Origin: JBCDJG01 sp038748065 | GTDB taxonomy: Bacteria > Pseudomonadota > Gammaproteobacteria > Pseudomonadales > Halieaceae | DNA: 64,000 nucleotides | Direction: 5' to 3' | Assembly (NCBI GenBank): GCA_038748065.1 | Contig: JBCDJG010000024.1 | Location: 7,880-71,879, forward strand | Shown here: positions 35,740 through 44,907 of the stretch, one piece after another | Layout: the number at the start of each line of letters is the position of its first letter | Numbering within the stretch: the first letter of the stretch is position 1 | Translations under genes and position numbers: made by a program | Notes under the pieces: model-generated | The model's input: the letters and a program-made list of their open reading frames with translations, nothing else | Database searches by the model: none | Told to the model about the DNA's origin: nothing

Positions 35740-36329
35740 CAGCGAGTAATCCGATAGATGGCAGTCAGGGCGAAGAGATTGGGCCAGGCACGGGCGAGCC
35801 AGGCCTGGTCGGCACCCTCCCCGGCGGTGTCGCGCGATACGATGCGAATGCCGCGATCTGCGCACAGTGCCTCAAAATCGTTCACGGTACAAAAGTGGAT
35901 GTTCGGCGTGTCATACCAGTTATACGGCAGAAACTTTGAAACGGGCATTTTTCCGCGGGTGCCGAGATAGAGGCGACAGCGCCAGTGGGCAAAGTTGGGG
36001 AAGGTCACGATGCACTGACGGCCGATGCGCAGCATTTCATCGAGCACCTTGTCTGGGTGATGCAGCACCTGTAGCGCGTGCGCCATGACCACGGTATCGA
36101 AGCTCTGGTCCGGGAAATTGGCGAGGCTTTCATCCATGTCCTGCTCGATGATATTCAGGCCGCGGGCGATACCGGCAGTGATGTTGTCGTCATCGACGTC
36201 CAGGCCCAGGCCGCGCACCTGACGCTCCCGTTCAAGCTGCTCCAGAAAGCCACCATCACCGCAGCCGAGGTCCAAGACCCGGGAGCCGGGTTCAATCCAG
36301 CGCAGGATATGTGTCAGATCCTGGCGCAT
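35739..36329 (-). CDS. metW: Methionine biosynthesis protein MetW
   Basis: A 196-residue class I SAM methyltransferase-like protein (VLDLGCGDGGFLEQL near 19) that accompanies MetX in many proteobacteria and is needed for its acyltransferase activity. The start overlaps the metX stop by one base, so a coupled stoichiometric pair is likely. Confidence 0.93.
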   Translation of the reverse strand: MRQDLTHILRWIEPGSRVLDLGCGDGGFLEQLERERQVRGLGLDVDDDNITAGIARGLNIIEQDMDESLANFPDQSFDTVVMAHALQVLHHPDKVLDEMLRIGRQCIVTFPNFAHWRCRLYLGTRGKMPVSKFLPYNWYDTPNIHFCTVNDFEALCADRGIRIVSRDTAGEGADQAWLARAWPNLFALTAIYRITR

Positions 36330-37477
36330 CAGCCGGCCTCCCTGGCTACACGCTGCATATAAGCGCTGAAGGCCGCGAGGTAGCGAGGAATCGGCATGAG
36401 GAAGGCGTCGTGACCCTCGTCCGCTTCAATCTCGACGTAGGAGACCGGTTTGTCGGCGGCAATCAGTGCGTCGACGATCTCCCGTGATCGCGCCGGGGAG
36501 AAGCGCCAGTCGGTGCTGAAAGACAAGACCATGAAGCTGCACTGGGCATGGCGGAAGGCCTTGACCGGATCGTTGTCGTACTCGCGGGCAAGATCGAAAT
36601 AGTCTAGTGCGCGCGTCATCAGGATGTAGGTGTTGGCGTCGAAGGTGCCGGAGAAGCGGCTGCCCTGGTAGCGCAGGTAGCTTTGTACCTGGAACTCCGC
36701 CTCGTCCTCGGTGCCGCGCTCCAGCGAGCCCGAGCGCAGCTCCCGTCCAAACTTGTTGGCCATAGCGTTATCAGACAGGTAGGTGATGTGGCCGACCATG
36801 CGGGCCAGCGCCAGGCCGGCGTCAGGGTTGGCCTCTTTTGCCTGATAGTGACCCCCGTGAAAATCCGGGTCCGATTCAATGGCTTGCCGTGCAATTTCGT
36901 TAAAGGCCAGGTTTTGGGCACTGAGCTTCATGGCGGCAGCAATAACCACCGCGTGTTTAACCCGGTCGGGATACTCCAGCGCCCAGCGCATGGCCTGCAT
37001 GCCGCCGAGGCTGCCGCCAATCACGGCCGCCCAGCAGTCGATGCCGAGGTGATCCGCCAGGCGCGCCTGACTGTGGACCCAGTCGCGAGCGCGCAGGGGT
37101 GGGAAATCCGGGCCCCAGCGTTCGCCCGTTTCCGGGTTGGTATGGGTGGGCCCGGTAGAGCCATGGCAGCCGCCGAGGTTATTGGGGCAGACCACGAAAA
37201 AGCGGTTGGTATCGATCGGCTTGCCAGGCCCGATGCACTCATCCCACCAGCCGGGCTTTTTGTCGTCGTCGCTGTGGTAGCCCGCCGCGTGGTGGCTACC
37301 GCTCAAGGCGTGACAGATGAGCACCGCGTTACTGCGCGCATCATTCAGTTCGCCATAGGTCTCAAAAACCAGCTCGAAGCCGGCGAGCGTGCGACCGCAG
37401 GCCAGCAGCAGCGGCTCCTCAAAGCGTGCGGTTTGCGGGCTGACCAGCCCCACGCTTGCGGGGGCGTGGACACTCAT
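36329..37477 (-). CDS. metX: Homoserine O-acyltransferase MetX
   Basis: Acylates homoserine at the first dedicated step of methionine synthesis. In MetW-linked gammaproteobacterial enzymes the donor is often succinyl-CoA. The 382-residue alpha/beta-hydrolase has GGCHGSTGP, the nucleophile motif GGSLGGMQ and the catalytic DEGHDAFL near the C-terminus. The long open frame to 37762 is antisense noise; the ATG at 37477 fits and overlaps the yggT stop by four bases. Confidence 0.94.
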   Translation of the reverse strand: MSVHAPASVGLVSPQTARFEEPLLLACGRTLAGFELVFETYGELNDARSNAVLICHALSGSHHAAGYHSDDDKKPGWWDECIGPGKPIDTNRFFVVCPNNLGGCHGSTGPTHTNPETGERWGPDFPPLRARDWVHSQARLADHLGIDCWAAVIGGSLGGMQAMRWALEYPDRVKHAVVIAAAMKLSAQNLAFNEIARQAIESDPDFHGGHYQAKEANPDAGLALARMVGHITYLSDNAMANKFGRELRSGSLERGTEDEAEFQVQSYLRYQGSRFSGTFDANTYILMTRALDYFDLAREYDNDPVKAFRHAQCSFMVLSFSTDWRFSPARSREIVDALIAADKPVSYVEIEADEGHDAFLMPIPRYLAAFSAYMQRVAREAG

Positions 37478-38058
37478 AGGCCGGGCACCAGCCCCCGGGG
37501 CATGTAGAGTGAGGCCGCTACGCCGCTCAAGAAAATGCGCAGCACCTGTATGAGAATGAAGGCCAATATTGGCGACAAGTCCAGACCGCCCATCGGCGGC
37601 AGTACCTTGCGCAAGGGCGCCATCACCGGCTCGGTGATCTGGTAGAGCAGCATGATGGCCGGATGGCGACTGCCTGCGGCCACCCAGCTGACGATGATCA
37701 TGGCGATCAGCGCAAAAAAGTAGATGTTCAGTAGCGTGTAGAGAATGGCCACCACTGACCACATCAACAGCGATACGGGATTCGGCGTCCCACCCCAGAG
37801 CACAACGAGGATGGCGCTCCCGAGCATCTGTACCAGCAAGGCCAATGCCAGCGATGCAAGGTCGAGGCCGCCAAGCCCCGGTATAAGCCGTCGCAGCGGA
37901 TTGACCAATGGCGCGGTGACTTTAACCAGAAACTGGCTGATGGGATTGTAAAAATCCGCGCGCACAGTTTGTAAAATAAAGCGCAGCAGCACGGCGAGCA
38001 GATACAGTGAGAACAGCGTCTGCACCAGATAAACCAGGATAGCGCTAGCAGTATTCAT
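37474..38058 (-). CDS. YggT family inner membrane protein
   Basis: A 194-residue protein with two copies of the YggT repeat, each a pair of hydrophobic helices around a conserved P-L-(R/L)-P segment (VTAPLVNPLRRLIPGLGGLD and ITEPVMAPLRKVLPPMGGLD). YggT proteins are linked genetically with yggS-proC and possibly osmotic or cell-shape functions, but the mechanism is unknown. It overlaps metX by four bases and lies six bases after proC. Confidence 0.93.
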   Translation of the reverse strand: MNTASAILVYLVQTLFSLYLLAVLLRFILQTVRADFYNPISQFLVKVTAPLVNPLRRLIPGLGGLDLASLALALLVQMLGSAILVVLWGGTPNPVSLLMWSVVAILYTLLNIYFFALIAMIIVSWVAAGSRHPAIMLLYQITEPVMAPLRKVLPPMGGLDLSPILAFILIQVLRIFLSGVAASLYMPRGLVPGL

Positions 38059-38064
38059 AGCGGT

Positions 38065-38886
38065 TTAGCCCATCTCCCTGGCCAACTCGGCGGCGCGATC
38101 AAAGGCCGCCTGCATGGCACTGTCAACAACGCCCTCGATCGCTCTGTCCTGAAATACGGCGACGGCGGCCTCTGTCGTGCCTCCCGGGCTGGTGACCCGG
38201 CGCCGCAGTTCGGGCAGACTTGCCTCGTCTTCGATGGCCATTCTCGCCGCGCCCAGGGCGGTTTGGGTGGCCAGCTGCGTGGCGGTTGCTGCATCCAGGC
38301 CCAGCCGCTGGCCACTCGCAACCATGGCCTCCATAAAGAGGAAGAAGTAGGCAGGGCCGCTGCCTGACAGTGCGGTGATTGCATCCAGGTCGACCTCGCG
38401 CTCAACCCAGCAGGTTGAGCCAACAGCACCCAGGATATAAGCGGCCACCTCGCGCTGGTCGGGCCGGGTGTGCGCATTGGCGTAGAGGCCGCTGGCGCCA
38501 ACGCCCAGTAGGGCGGGTGTATTCGGCATGCAGCGTACGACAGCGCTGCCAGCGCCGAGGCGTTGTTCGAGGCTGGATACAGTGACGCCCGCAGCGATAG
38601 AGAGGCAGACGGCACCGCTGGCGTCAACGGCCTCAGCGATACTGCTACTGGCGTCGCGCATCACCTGCGGCTTGACCGCGAGAATGACCACGTCTGCGCC
38701 CTCCGCAGCCTCGGCATTGCTCTTGCACATGACGATCGGCGCGATGGCCGCGACCCGGGCGAGGCTTTCGGGTATGGGGTCAGCGGCGCGAATGCGCTCT
38801 GGCGCATGGCCCGCAGCCACGAGGCCACCAATAATGCTACCGGCCATATTGCCGGCGCCGATGAATGCGATACTCAGCTCTTTCAC
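38065..38886 (-). CDS. proC: Pyrroline-5-carboxylate reductase
   Basis: Last step of proline synthesis. The 273-residue protein has the NAD(P)-binding IAFIGAGNMAGSIIGGL at the N-terminus and the C-terminal signature TSPGGTTEAAVAVF near 219. It lies between yggS and yggT, a widely conserved order. Confidence 0.97.
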   Translation of the reverse strand: MKELSIAFIGAGNMAGSIIGGLVAAGHAPERIRAADPIPESLARVAAIAPIVMCKSNAEAAEGADVVILAVKPQVMRDASSSIAEAVDASGAVCLSIAAGVTVSSLEQRLGAGSAVVRCMPNTPALLGVGASGLYANAHTRPDQREVAAYILGAVGSTCWVEREVDLDAITALSGSGPAYFFLFMEAMVASGQRLGLDAATATQLATQTALGAARMAIEDEASLPELRRRVTSPGGTTEAAVAVFQDRAIEGVVDSAMQAAFDRAAELAREMG

Positions 38887-38945
38887 TGATTAGTCTTCTG
38901 CTGAAAATTTGAGACCCGCGAGTATACACGGGGGTTTATGGCAAC

Positions 38946-39647
38946 TCACCCGTTGCGGGGCCCGAAAATATCCGTGCCCACGCGCACCAGCGTGGCGCCC
39001 TCGGCGATGGCTGCCTCAAGATCGGCGGACATCCCCATGGACAGGGTCGTCATGGCAGGGGCCTCAAGCTGACAGGCTGTCAGCAGCTCACGAAGCTGCG
39101 CAAAGGGCTGTCGCTGGGCATTAAACTCCGCGCTTGGCGCAGGAATAGCCATCAGTCCCCGGAGCGTCAGGCCGGGCAGGCCGGCGATCTCGTTGACCAG
39201 CTCCGGCAGCGCCTCCGGCGCCAGGCCTGACTTGCTGGCCTCACCTGAGACGTTGACCTGCAGGCAGATGTTGAGGGGCGGCAACTCTGGGGAGCGCTGT
39301 TCGCTGAGGCGCCGAGCAATTTTGATGCGATCGATGCTGTGTACCCAGTGAAAGTGAGCTGCAATGGGCCGGGTCTTGTTGGACTGAATAGGCCCGATGA
39401 AGTGCCACTCGATGTCGAGATCGGCCAGCGCCTCGATCTTGTCGAGTGCGTCCTGCAGGTAGTTCTCGCCGAAGGCGCGCTGACCCGCCGCGTAGGCCGC
39501 TCGCAGGTCCTCAGGGGGCCTGGTTTTGCTCACGGCGAGTAATTCACAAGTGTCACTTATCCGCTGGTATTTTTGCTCCGCCAGTCGTACTCTCTGGAGG
39601 ACCGTGGCCAATTTGTGCTGGATTTGCTGTGCGTCCATGCAGCGCAT
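38946..39647 (-). CDS. yggS: PLP homeostasis protein (YggS/PLPBP family)
   Basis: A 233-residue PLP-binding TIM-barrel protein (fold type III, like alanine racemase N-domain) that buffers pyridoxal phosphate. It shows LLAVSKTRP with the PLP lysine near residue 56, GENYLQDALDKI, WHFIGPIQSNK and LSMGMSADLEAAI. The start is either ATG 39647 or 39638 (MDAQQIQ); neither has a clear ribosome site. It heads a leftward operon and is divergent from pilT. Confidence 0.94.
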   Translation of the reverse strand: MRCMDAQQIQHKLATVLQRVRLAEQKYQRISDTCELLAVSKTRPPEDLRAAYAAGQRAFGENYLQDALDKIEALADLDIEWHFIGPIQSNKTRPIAAHFHWVHSIDRIKIARRLSEQRSPELPPLNICLQVNVSGEASKSGLAPEALPELVNEIAGLPGLTLRGLMAIPAPSAEFNAQRQPFAQLRELLTACQLEAPAMTTLSMGMSADLEAAIAEGATLVRVGTDIFGPRNG

Positions 39648-39713
39648 GGTAGCGATTCAGCCCGGCAAGCGCGAGATGAGAACGCGACGCTTATATAAAC
39701 AGAAGGGGAACCC

Positions 39714-40748
39714 ATGGACATAACCGAACTGCTGGCTTTTAGCGCCAAGCAGGGTGCTTCTGACCTGCACCTCTCGGCGGGCCTGCCACCCATGATTCGT
39801 GTGGATGGCGATGTGCGCCGCATCAACCTGCCGCCAATGGATCACAAGCAGGTGCACGACCTCATCTACGACATCATGAATGACCGTCAGCGCAAGGACT
39901 ACGAAGAGTTCCTGGAGACTGACTTTTCCTTTGAAGTGCCAGGCGTGGCGCGTTTCCGGGTGAACGCCTTTAACCAGAACCGCGGGGCGGGAGGGGTGTT
40001 CCGGACGATTCCCTCCAAAGTGCTGACCATGGAAGATCTCGGCATGGGTCAGGTTTTTCGCGACATTTCGATGATGCCGCGCGGGCTGGTGCTGGTAACG
40101 GGGCCCACCGGCTCCGGTAAGTCTACGACGCTTGCGGCGATGATGGATTTCATCAACGACCATAAATACGAGCACGTGCTGACCATCGAGGACCCGATTG
40201 AGTTTGTGCACGAGAGCAAGAAATGCCTGGTTAACCAGCGCGAAGTGCACCGAGACACCCTCGGCTTTGCCGAAGCCCTGCGCTCTGCTCTGCGGGAAGA
40301 CCCGGATATTATCCTGGTGGGTGAGATGCGCGACCTCGAGACCATCCGCCTTGCACTGACAGCGGCGGAGACGGGCCACCTCGTGTTTGGCACGCTGCAC
40401 ACCACCTCGGCGGCGAAAACGATTGACCGGGTGATCGACGTGTTCCCCGCGGCAGAAAAGGCGATGGTGCGATCCATGTTGTCGGAATCCCTGCAGGCGG
40501 TTGTCTCGCAAACGCTGTTAAAACGAGCCAGCGGCGGTCGCGTAGCCGCGCACGAGATCATGCGCGGTACGCCAGCCATTCGTAACCTGATTCGAGAGGA
40601 CAAGGTCGCGCAGATGTACTCCGCGATCCAGACCGGGCAGGCGGTGGGCATGCAGACCATGGACCAGTGTCTGCAGGATATGCTGGAAAAACGGATCATC
40701 ACCCGCGACGTGGCCAAAGAGAAAGCCAAAATGCCGGAGAACTTCTAG
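39714..40748 (+). CDS. pilT: Type IV pilus retraction ATPase PilT
   Basis: A 344-residue hexameric ATPase that depolymerises type IV pili for twitching motility. Walker A GPTGSGKST is near residue 131, the Asp/His boxes follow, and the retraction-specific AIRNLIRED motif lies near the C-terminus. It is preceded by an AGAAGGGGAACCC ribosome site. pilU follows after 61 bases. Confidence 0.97.
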   Translation: MDITELLAFSAKQGASDLHLSAGLPPMIRVDGDVRRINLPPMDHKQVHDLIYDIMNDRQRKDYEEFLETDFSFEVPGVARFRVNAFNQNRGAGGVFRTIPSKVLTMEDLGMGQVFRDISMMPRGLVLVTGPTGSGKSTTLAAMMDFINDHKYEHVLTIEDPIEFVHESKKCLVNQREVHRDTLGFAEALRSALREDPDIILVGEMRDLETIRLALTAAETGHLVFGTLHTTSAAKTIDRVIDVFPAAEKAMVRSMLSESLQAVVSQTLLKRASGGRVAAHEIMRGTPAIRNLIREDKVAQMYSAIQTGQAVGMQTMDQCLQDMLEKRIITRDVAKEKAKMPENF

Positions 40749-40809
40749 AGCGATTATCGGCGCATAAGGCGAGTTCTGGGGCTGAGCACCTATTGAGGAG
40801 GACAGTTCA

Positions 40810-41949
40810 ATGAATGTCGAGGACCTTCTGAAACGTATCGTGGCCGACAAGGCCTCCGATGGCTTTGTCTCAGCCGGCGCCGCACCCAGCGTGAAAGTGG
40901 ATGGGCAGGTCTTGCCTATCGCCGAGGACCCACTGTCAGAAGACGAGGCCCGCGCGCTGGTGCTGTCAACCATGTCAGAAAAGCAGCAGGAGGAATTCCT
41001 GCGCACGCACGAGTGCAACTTTGCCCTGTCGCGGGATGACGTTGGCCGCTTCCGTGTCAGTGCCTTCGTGCAGCGCGAAAAATGCGGCATGGTGTTGCGT
41101 TTGATCAATACCGAGATCCCCGAGATCGAGCCCCTTGGGCTGCCGCCTATTATCAAGGACCTGGCCATGACCAAACGAGGTCTGGTCATTTTCGTTGGCG
41201 CAACCGGCACCGGTAAATCTACCTCGCTGGCATCAATGGTGGGCTATCGCAACCACAACAGCCGTGGTCATATCATCAGCATCGAAGACCCGATTGAATT
41301 CATGCACGAGCACGGCAACTGTATCGTCACCCAGCGTGAGGTCGGCATGGACACGGAGTCTTTTGACGTGGCCCTGAAGAACACCCTGCGCCAGGCCCCG
41401 GACGTCATCATGATCGGTGAGGTGCGCTCAGCGGAAACCATGCAGCAGGCCCTGGCTTTCGCAGAGACGGGGCACCTCTGCCTGTGCACTCTGCACGCCA
41501 ACAATGCCAACCAGGCCCTGGACCGCATTCAGAGCTTCTTCCCTCCCAACCAGCACGACCAGATCTGGATGGACCTGTCGCTGAACCTTCGGGCGATGGT
41601 CGCCCAACAGCTTATTCCTACCAAGAGCGGCGGTGGCCGGACACCGGTAGTGGAAGTGCTGTTGAACTCGCCCCTGATAGCCGACTACATCCGCAAGGGT
41701 GAGGTGCACCTGATCAAGGACGTGATGCAGCGTTCAACGGACCAGGGCATGCAGACACTGGACCAGGCACTCTTCAAAGCCTATGAGCAGGGTCTTATTA
41801 CCAAGGACGATGCAATCCGGCATGCGGATTCCGGCAATGACGTGCGCCTGATGATCAAGATGCACGACAAGGGCCAGTCCGGCACCTTTGAGGTTGGGGG
41901 CTTGACCTACGACGACCAGGAGGACAAGGGCAACTTTATGCGTCGCTAG
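40810..41949 (+). CDS. pilU: PilT-dependent retraction ATPase PilU
   Basis: A 379-residue PilT paralogue that helps retraction under load but depends on PilT. It has Walker A GATGTGKST near residue 136, the Walker B-like VIMIGEVRSAETM, and a longer C-terminus than PilT. A GAGGAGGACAG ribosome site precedes the ATG. Its end overlaps convergent ruvX by 14 bases. The pilGHIJ chemosensory genes that follow in Pseudomonas are not here. Confidence 0.96.
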   Translation: MNVEDLLKRIVADKASDGFVSAGAAPSVKVDGQVLPIAEDPLSEDEARALVLSTMSEKQQEEFLRTHECNFALSRDDVGRFRVSAFVQREKCGMVLRLINTEIPEIEPLGLPPIIKDLAMTKRGLVIFVGATGTGKSTSLASMVGYRNHNSRGHIISIEDPIEFMHEHGNCIVTQREVGMDTESFDVALKNTLRQAPDVIMIGEVRSAETMQQALAFAETGHLCLCTLHANNANQALDRIQSFFPPNQHDQIWMDLSLNLRAMVAQQLIPTKSGGGRTPVVEVLLNSPLIADYIRKGEVHLIKDVMQRSTDQGMQTLDQALFKAYEQGLITKDDAIRHADSGNDVRLMIKMHDKGQSGTFEVGGLTYDDQEDKGNFMRR

Positions 41950-42370
41950 GCTGCTCGCGCAGCCAGCTCGCCAGTATCAATGCGGCGGCCTCGGCATCGG
42001 CCGGCGCCCGGCGGTAATCACCGCGATGCCCCTGCGCCTGAAGTCGCGATTTGGCCTCAAAGCTGCTTAATCGCTCATCCATCATCGCCACCGGCAAGCC
42101 CAGTCGTCCATTCAGGCGACGTCCGAACTTGCGCGCGCGTTCGGCCAGCTCGGAATCTGAACCATCCATATTCAGCGGTTCGCCAACGATGAGCTGCGCG
42201 GGCTGCCACTCGTCTATCAAGGCCTCAAGCGCCTGCCAGTCGGGCTGGCCCTCCTTTGCTTTCAGGACGGTGAGCGCCTCGCTCGAGCCGCGCGCGCGGT
42301 TGCCGACCGCTACGCCTATCTGGCGTAGGCCGAAGTCGAAGGCAAAGATTGTGCTGCGGTCCGCGGTCAC
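41936..42370 (-). CDS. ruvX: RuvX/YqgF putative pre-16S rRNA nuclease
   Basis: A 144-residue RNase H-fold protein (FAFDFGLRQIGVAVG at the N-terminus; MMDERLSS in the middle), linked to maturation of 16S rRNA 5' ends and formerly called a Holliday junction resolvase. It lies three bases downstream of yqgE, the usual pair. Confidence 0.95.
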   Translation of the reverse strand: MTADRSTIFAFDFGLRQIGVAVGNRARGSSEALTVLKAKEGQPDWQALEALIDEWQPAQLIVGEPLNMDGSDSELAERARKFGRRLNGRLGLPVAMMDERLSSFEAKSRLQAQGHRGDYRRAPADAEAAALILASWLREQPSDA

Positions 42371-42373
42371 GCC

Positions 42374-42964
42374 TCAGGCGTGGCCTGCCTGGGCTGAGAT
42401 CAGGTTCATGTCGACGCCGAGCATGGCTGCAGCGGCGTTGAGGCGCTCCTCATAGGGCGTATTGAAAATAATGTTGGTAGCCGCTGGCAGCGTCAGCCAG
42501 CTGTTCTCGGCGATTTCGTGCTCTAGCTGACCCGCGGCCCAGCCAGCGTAGCCCAGCGCGATAATGTGCTCTTCGGGGCCCTTGCCACCGGCAATCGCTC
42601 GCAGCACGTCGCGAGAGGTGGTCAGTGTGACGTCCTCGGTGACGTGCAGGCTCGCCTCCCAGTCGCCGGCGTCGTGTCTGTGCAGCACGAAACCGTGATC
42701 GATCTGTACCGGGCCACCGGCCATCACGGGCATGTCCGAGAAATCGCCCCGTGGGTCGATCTGCAGGTGGTCGAATATCTCGGCCACGGAGATTTCGAGT
42801 GGCTGATTGATGACGATGCCCATGGCTCCGCTTTCGCCATGCTCGCAGATGTAGGTGATGCTGTGGGAGAAGAGGCCTTCGGTCAGCCCGGGCATTGCCA
42901 GCAGGAAGTGATTCTTCAGGCAATCACTGCTTCTAGCTGTTTTATTGAGCAGGCTGGGTGGCAT
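42374..42964 (-). CDS. YqgE/AlgH family protein
   Basis: A 196-residue protein of the UPF0301 family with the signature HFLLAMPGL near residue 18 and MAGGPVQIDHGFVLH in the middle. The Pseudomonas homologue is AlgH, once implicated in alginate regulation; the biochemical role is unsettled. It belongs to the gshB-tonB-yqgE-ruvX run. Confidence 0.94.
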   Translation of the reverse strand: MPPSLLNKTARSSDCLKNHFLLAMPGLTEGLFSHSITYICEHGESGAMGIVINQPLEISVAEIFDHLQIDPRGDFSDMPVMAGGPVQIDHGFVLHRHDAGDWEASLHVTEDVTLTTSRDVLRAIAGGKGPEEHIIALGYAGWAAGQLEHEIAENSWLTLPAATNIIFNTPYEERLNAAAAMLGVDMNLISAQAGHA

Positions 42965-42988
42965 TGATACCGCATGGCGTGTTTATCG

Positions 42989-43786
42989 TTACCCTGAGCT
43001 TAGTCCGTTTTCCTGGAATTGCCACGTACGAACGATTTCCAGTCGATCCGTGGTTGCTCGCAGCTCCGGCGAGAAGGGTGGGTAGGGTGCTGCCATACGC
43101 ACAATTTTGAGCGCAGCCTCATCCAGCACCGCATAGCCCGAGGAATCCAGCACGCGGACATCCTCAAGGCTGCCGTCCTGACGAATAATGACCAGCAGTC
43201 GCAAATCACCATAAATGCCGTAGCGCACCGAGGCCTCTGGGTAGTAGCGGGTGCCGACAGCTTCCAGGCGGGCCCGCCACTGGTTGAGGTATGCGGCCTC
43301 GATGGCCACGCGTGTCGACGCGGCAGTGATGCGGCGAGTTCGCGGAGTCTCCTGATAGTCGCGCGTCTGCTGAGCGAGCTCCGCCTCCAGTTCCTCCACC
43401 TCCTGCTGCAGCCGTTCTACCTCGGGGTTCAGGGTTTCGAGCTCTTGCTCCATGCGTCGCGCGTCGCTGCGCGTGGTGAGAGTCGCCGTGCTGTTGGGCC
43501 GCTGCTGCGGCTGGCTGGCACTCGGCGGCGGGCTTGGAGGTGGTTCGAACTGGTTGGCCTCGCTCGGGCCCACCTGATTGGCCTGGGCCAGCATGCGTGC
43601 GTCATCGGGAGTGGCCTGTTGTGGGCGCATTGCCAGCGTTACTTCAATTTGGCGCGCACTGGCGGCGCGGCTATCGTGCATGCTGAAGCCGATGCCGAAG
43701 ATCAGGATAAGATGCAGGCCAAACGCCACCGCGGCCGCCCGCAGCAGCCTGCCATTATCGTTCTTGTGGGTGCCGACGTTGTTCAC
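42989..43786 (-). CDS. tonB: TonB family energy transducer (TonB3-like)
   Basis: A 265-residue protein with an N-terminal signal anchor (LLRAAAVAFGLHLILIFGIGF), a proline-rich segment near 80-95 (EPPPSPPPSASQP), a coiled coil (about 110-150) and a C-terminal TonB domain (GDLRLLVIIRQDGSLEDVRV; YAVLDEAALKIVRMAAPYPP). It has no adjacent exbB/exbD. At this place in Pseudomonas sits TonB3, which is required for twitching motility, and pilTU is close here too, so a pilus-linked role is plausible but inferred. Confidence 0.9.
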   Translation of the reverse strand: MNNVGTHKNDNGRLLRAAAVAFGLHLILIFGIGFSMHDSRAASARQIEVTLAMRPQQATPDDARMLAQANQVGPSEANQFEPPPSPPPSASQPQQRPNSTATLTTRSDARRMEQELETLNPEVERLQQEVEELEAELAQQTRDYQETPRTRRITAASTRVAIEAAYLNQWRARLEAVGTRYYPEASVRYGIYGDLRLLVIIRQDGSLEDVRVLDSSGYAVLDEAALKIVRMAAPYPPFSPELRATTDRLEIVRTWQFQENGLSSG

Positions 43787-43796
43787 GCCCCCGCGT

Positions 43797-44753
43797 TCAG
43801 CCCCGTTGTTTTATCACGTCCTCTATACAATCCATCAGCTGGGAGCCAATGTCCAGATCGAAAGCTGCGTCTATTTCACGCACGCAGGTGGGGCTGGTGA
43901 CGTTGATTTCGGTGAGATAGTCGCCGATGACATCGAGCCCGACAAAGTACAGACCCTTCTCTTTGAGCGAGGGCCCGACCTGCTCACAGATCCAACGGTC
44001 GCGGTCGGTCAGTGGCTGGGCGCGGCCTTCGCCCCCGGCGGCCAGGTTGCCACGGGTTTCTCCGGCCAGGGGCACCCGCGCCAGGCAATAGGGTACGGGT
44101 TCGCCGTTAACCAGGAGGATGCGCTTGTCGCCCTCGCTGATCTCCGGGATGTAGCGCTGGGCCATGATGGTGACCTGGCCGTTATTGGTCAGCGTTTCCA
44201 GAATGACATTGATATTGCTGTCGTCGGCCTTGACCCGAAAGATCGCCGAGCCGCCCATGCCATCCAGCGGTTTGAAGATCACATCCTGGTGGTTGCGGTG
44301 AAAGGCCTTCAAGCGGTCGGCGTCGCCGCTGACCAGCAGCGGTGGGCCGCACTGGGGGAACTGGGTGGCAAAGACTTTCTCGTTGCAGTCCCGTAGGCTC
44401 TGGCAGCGATTCACGATGAGCGTGCCGCGGCGCTCGGCCTCCTCCAGCAGGTAGGTGCTGTAGATATATTCATTGTCGAAGGGCGGGTCCACCCTCATCA
44501 GCACAACGTCGAGCTCTGCCAGCTCGCGGTCGCGGGCTTCACCCAGGCTGTACCACGCCTCGGGGTCGTGGAAGACGGTGAGCGGCGCCATGCGCGCCCA
44601 GGTGACCCCGGCCTCCAGATAGAGGCTGTGCTGCTCCATGTAATGCAGCTCCCAGTCCCGGGCCTGCGCGGCCCAGAGCAGGGCCAGAGTGGTATCTTTT
44701 TTGTAGGTGATGTCCGCGATAGGGTCCATCACCACGCCGATCTTGACGGTCAT
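43797..44753 (-). CDS. gshB: Glutathione synthetase
   Basis: ATP-grasp enzyme joining gamma-glutamylcysteine and glycine. The 318-residue protein opens MTVKIGVVMDPIADITYKKD and shows DVIFKPLDGMGGSAIFRV for ATP binding and LTEINVTSPT near the C-terminus. The frame begins at 44825, but the ATG at 44753 gives the family N-terminus. It heads the leftward gshB-tonB-yqgE-ruvX run. Confidence 0.97.
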   Translation of the reverse strand: MTVKIGVVMDPIADITYKKDTTLALLWAAQARDWELHYMEQHSLYLEAGVTWARMAPLTVFHDPEAWYSLGEARDRELAELDVVLMRVDPPFDNEYIYSTYLLEEAERRGTLIVNRCQSLRDCNEKVFATQFPQCGPPLLVSGDADRLKAFHRNHQDVIFKPLDGMGGSAIFRVKADDSNINVILETLTNNGQVTIMAQRYIPEISEGDKRILLVNGEPVPYCLARVPLAGETRGNLAAGGEGRAQPLTDRDRWICEQVGPSLKEKGLYFVGLDVIGDYLTEINVTSPTCVREIDAAFDLDIGSQLMDCIEDVIKQRG

Positions 44754-44907
44754 AGCCAGTTGCCTCTGCAAGCGTGACGTAATTTTCCCCCCATGCCCGG
44801 GCGTGCGCAAGCTGAGATCGAGCACGCTTCAACGCAGACTGGCGTGGGCATCGCCCGGGCTCTGCCTTAGAATACCCGGCTCGCGATGAGCTGAAAGGGA
44901 GAAAGCT

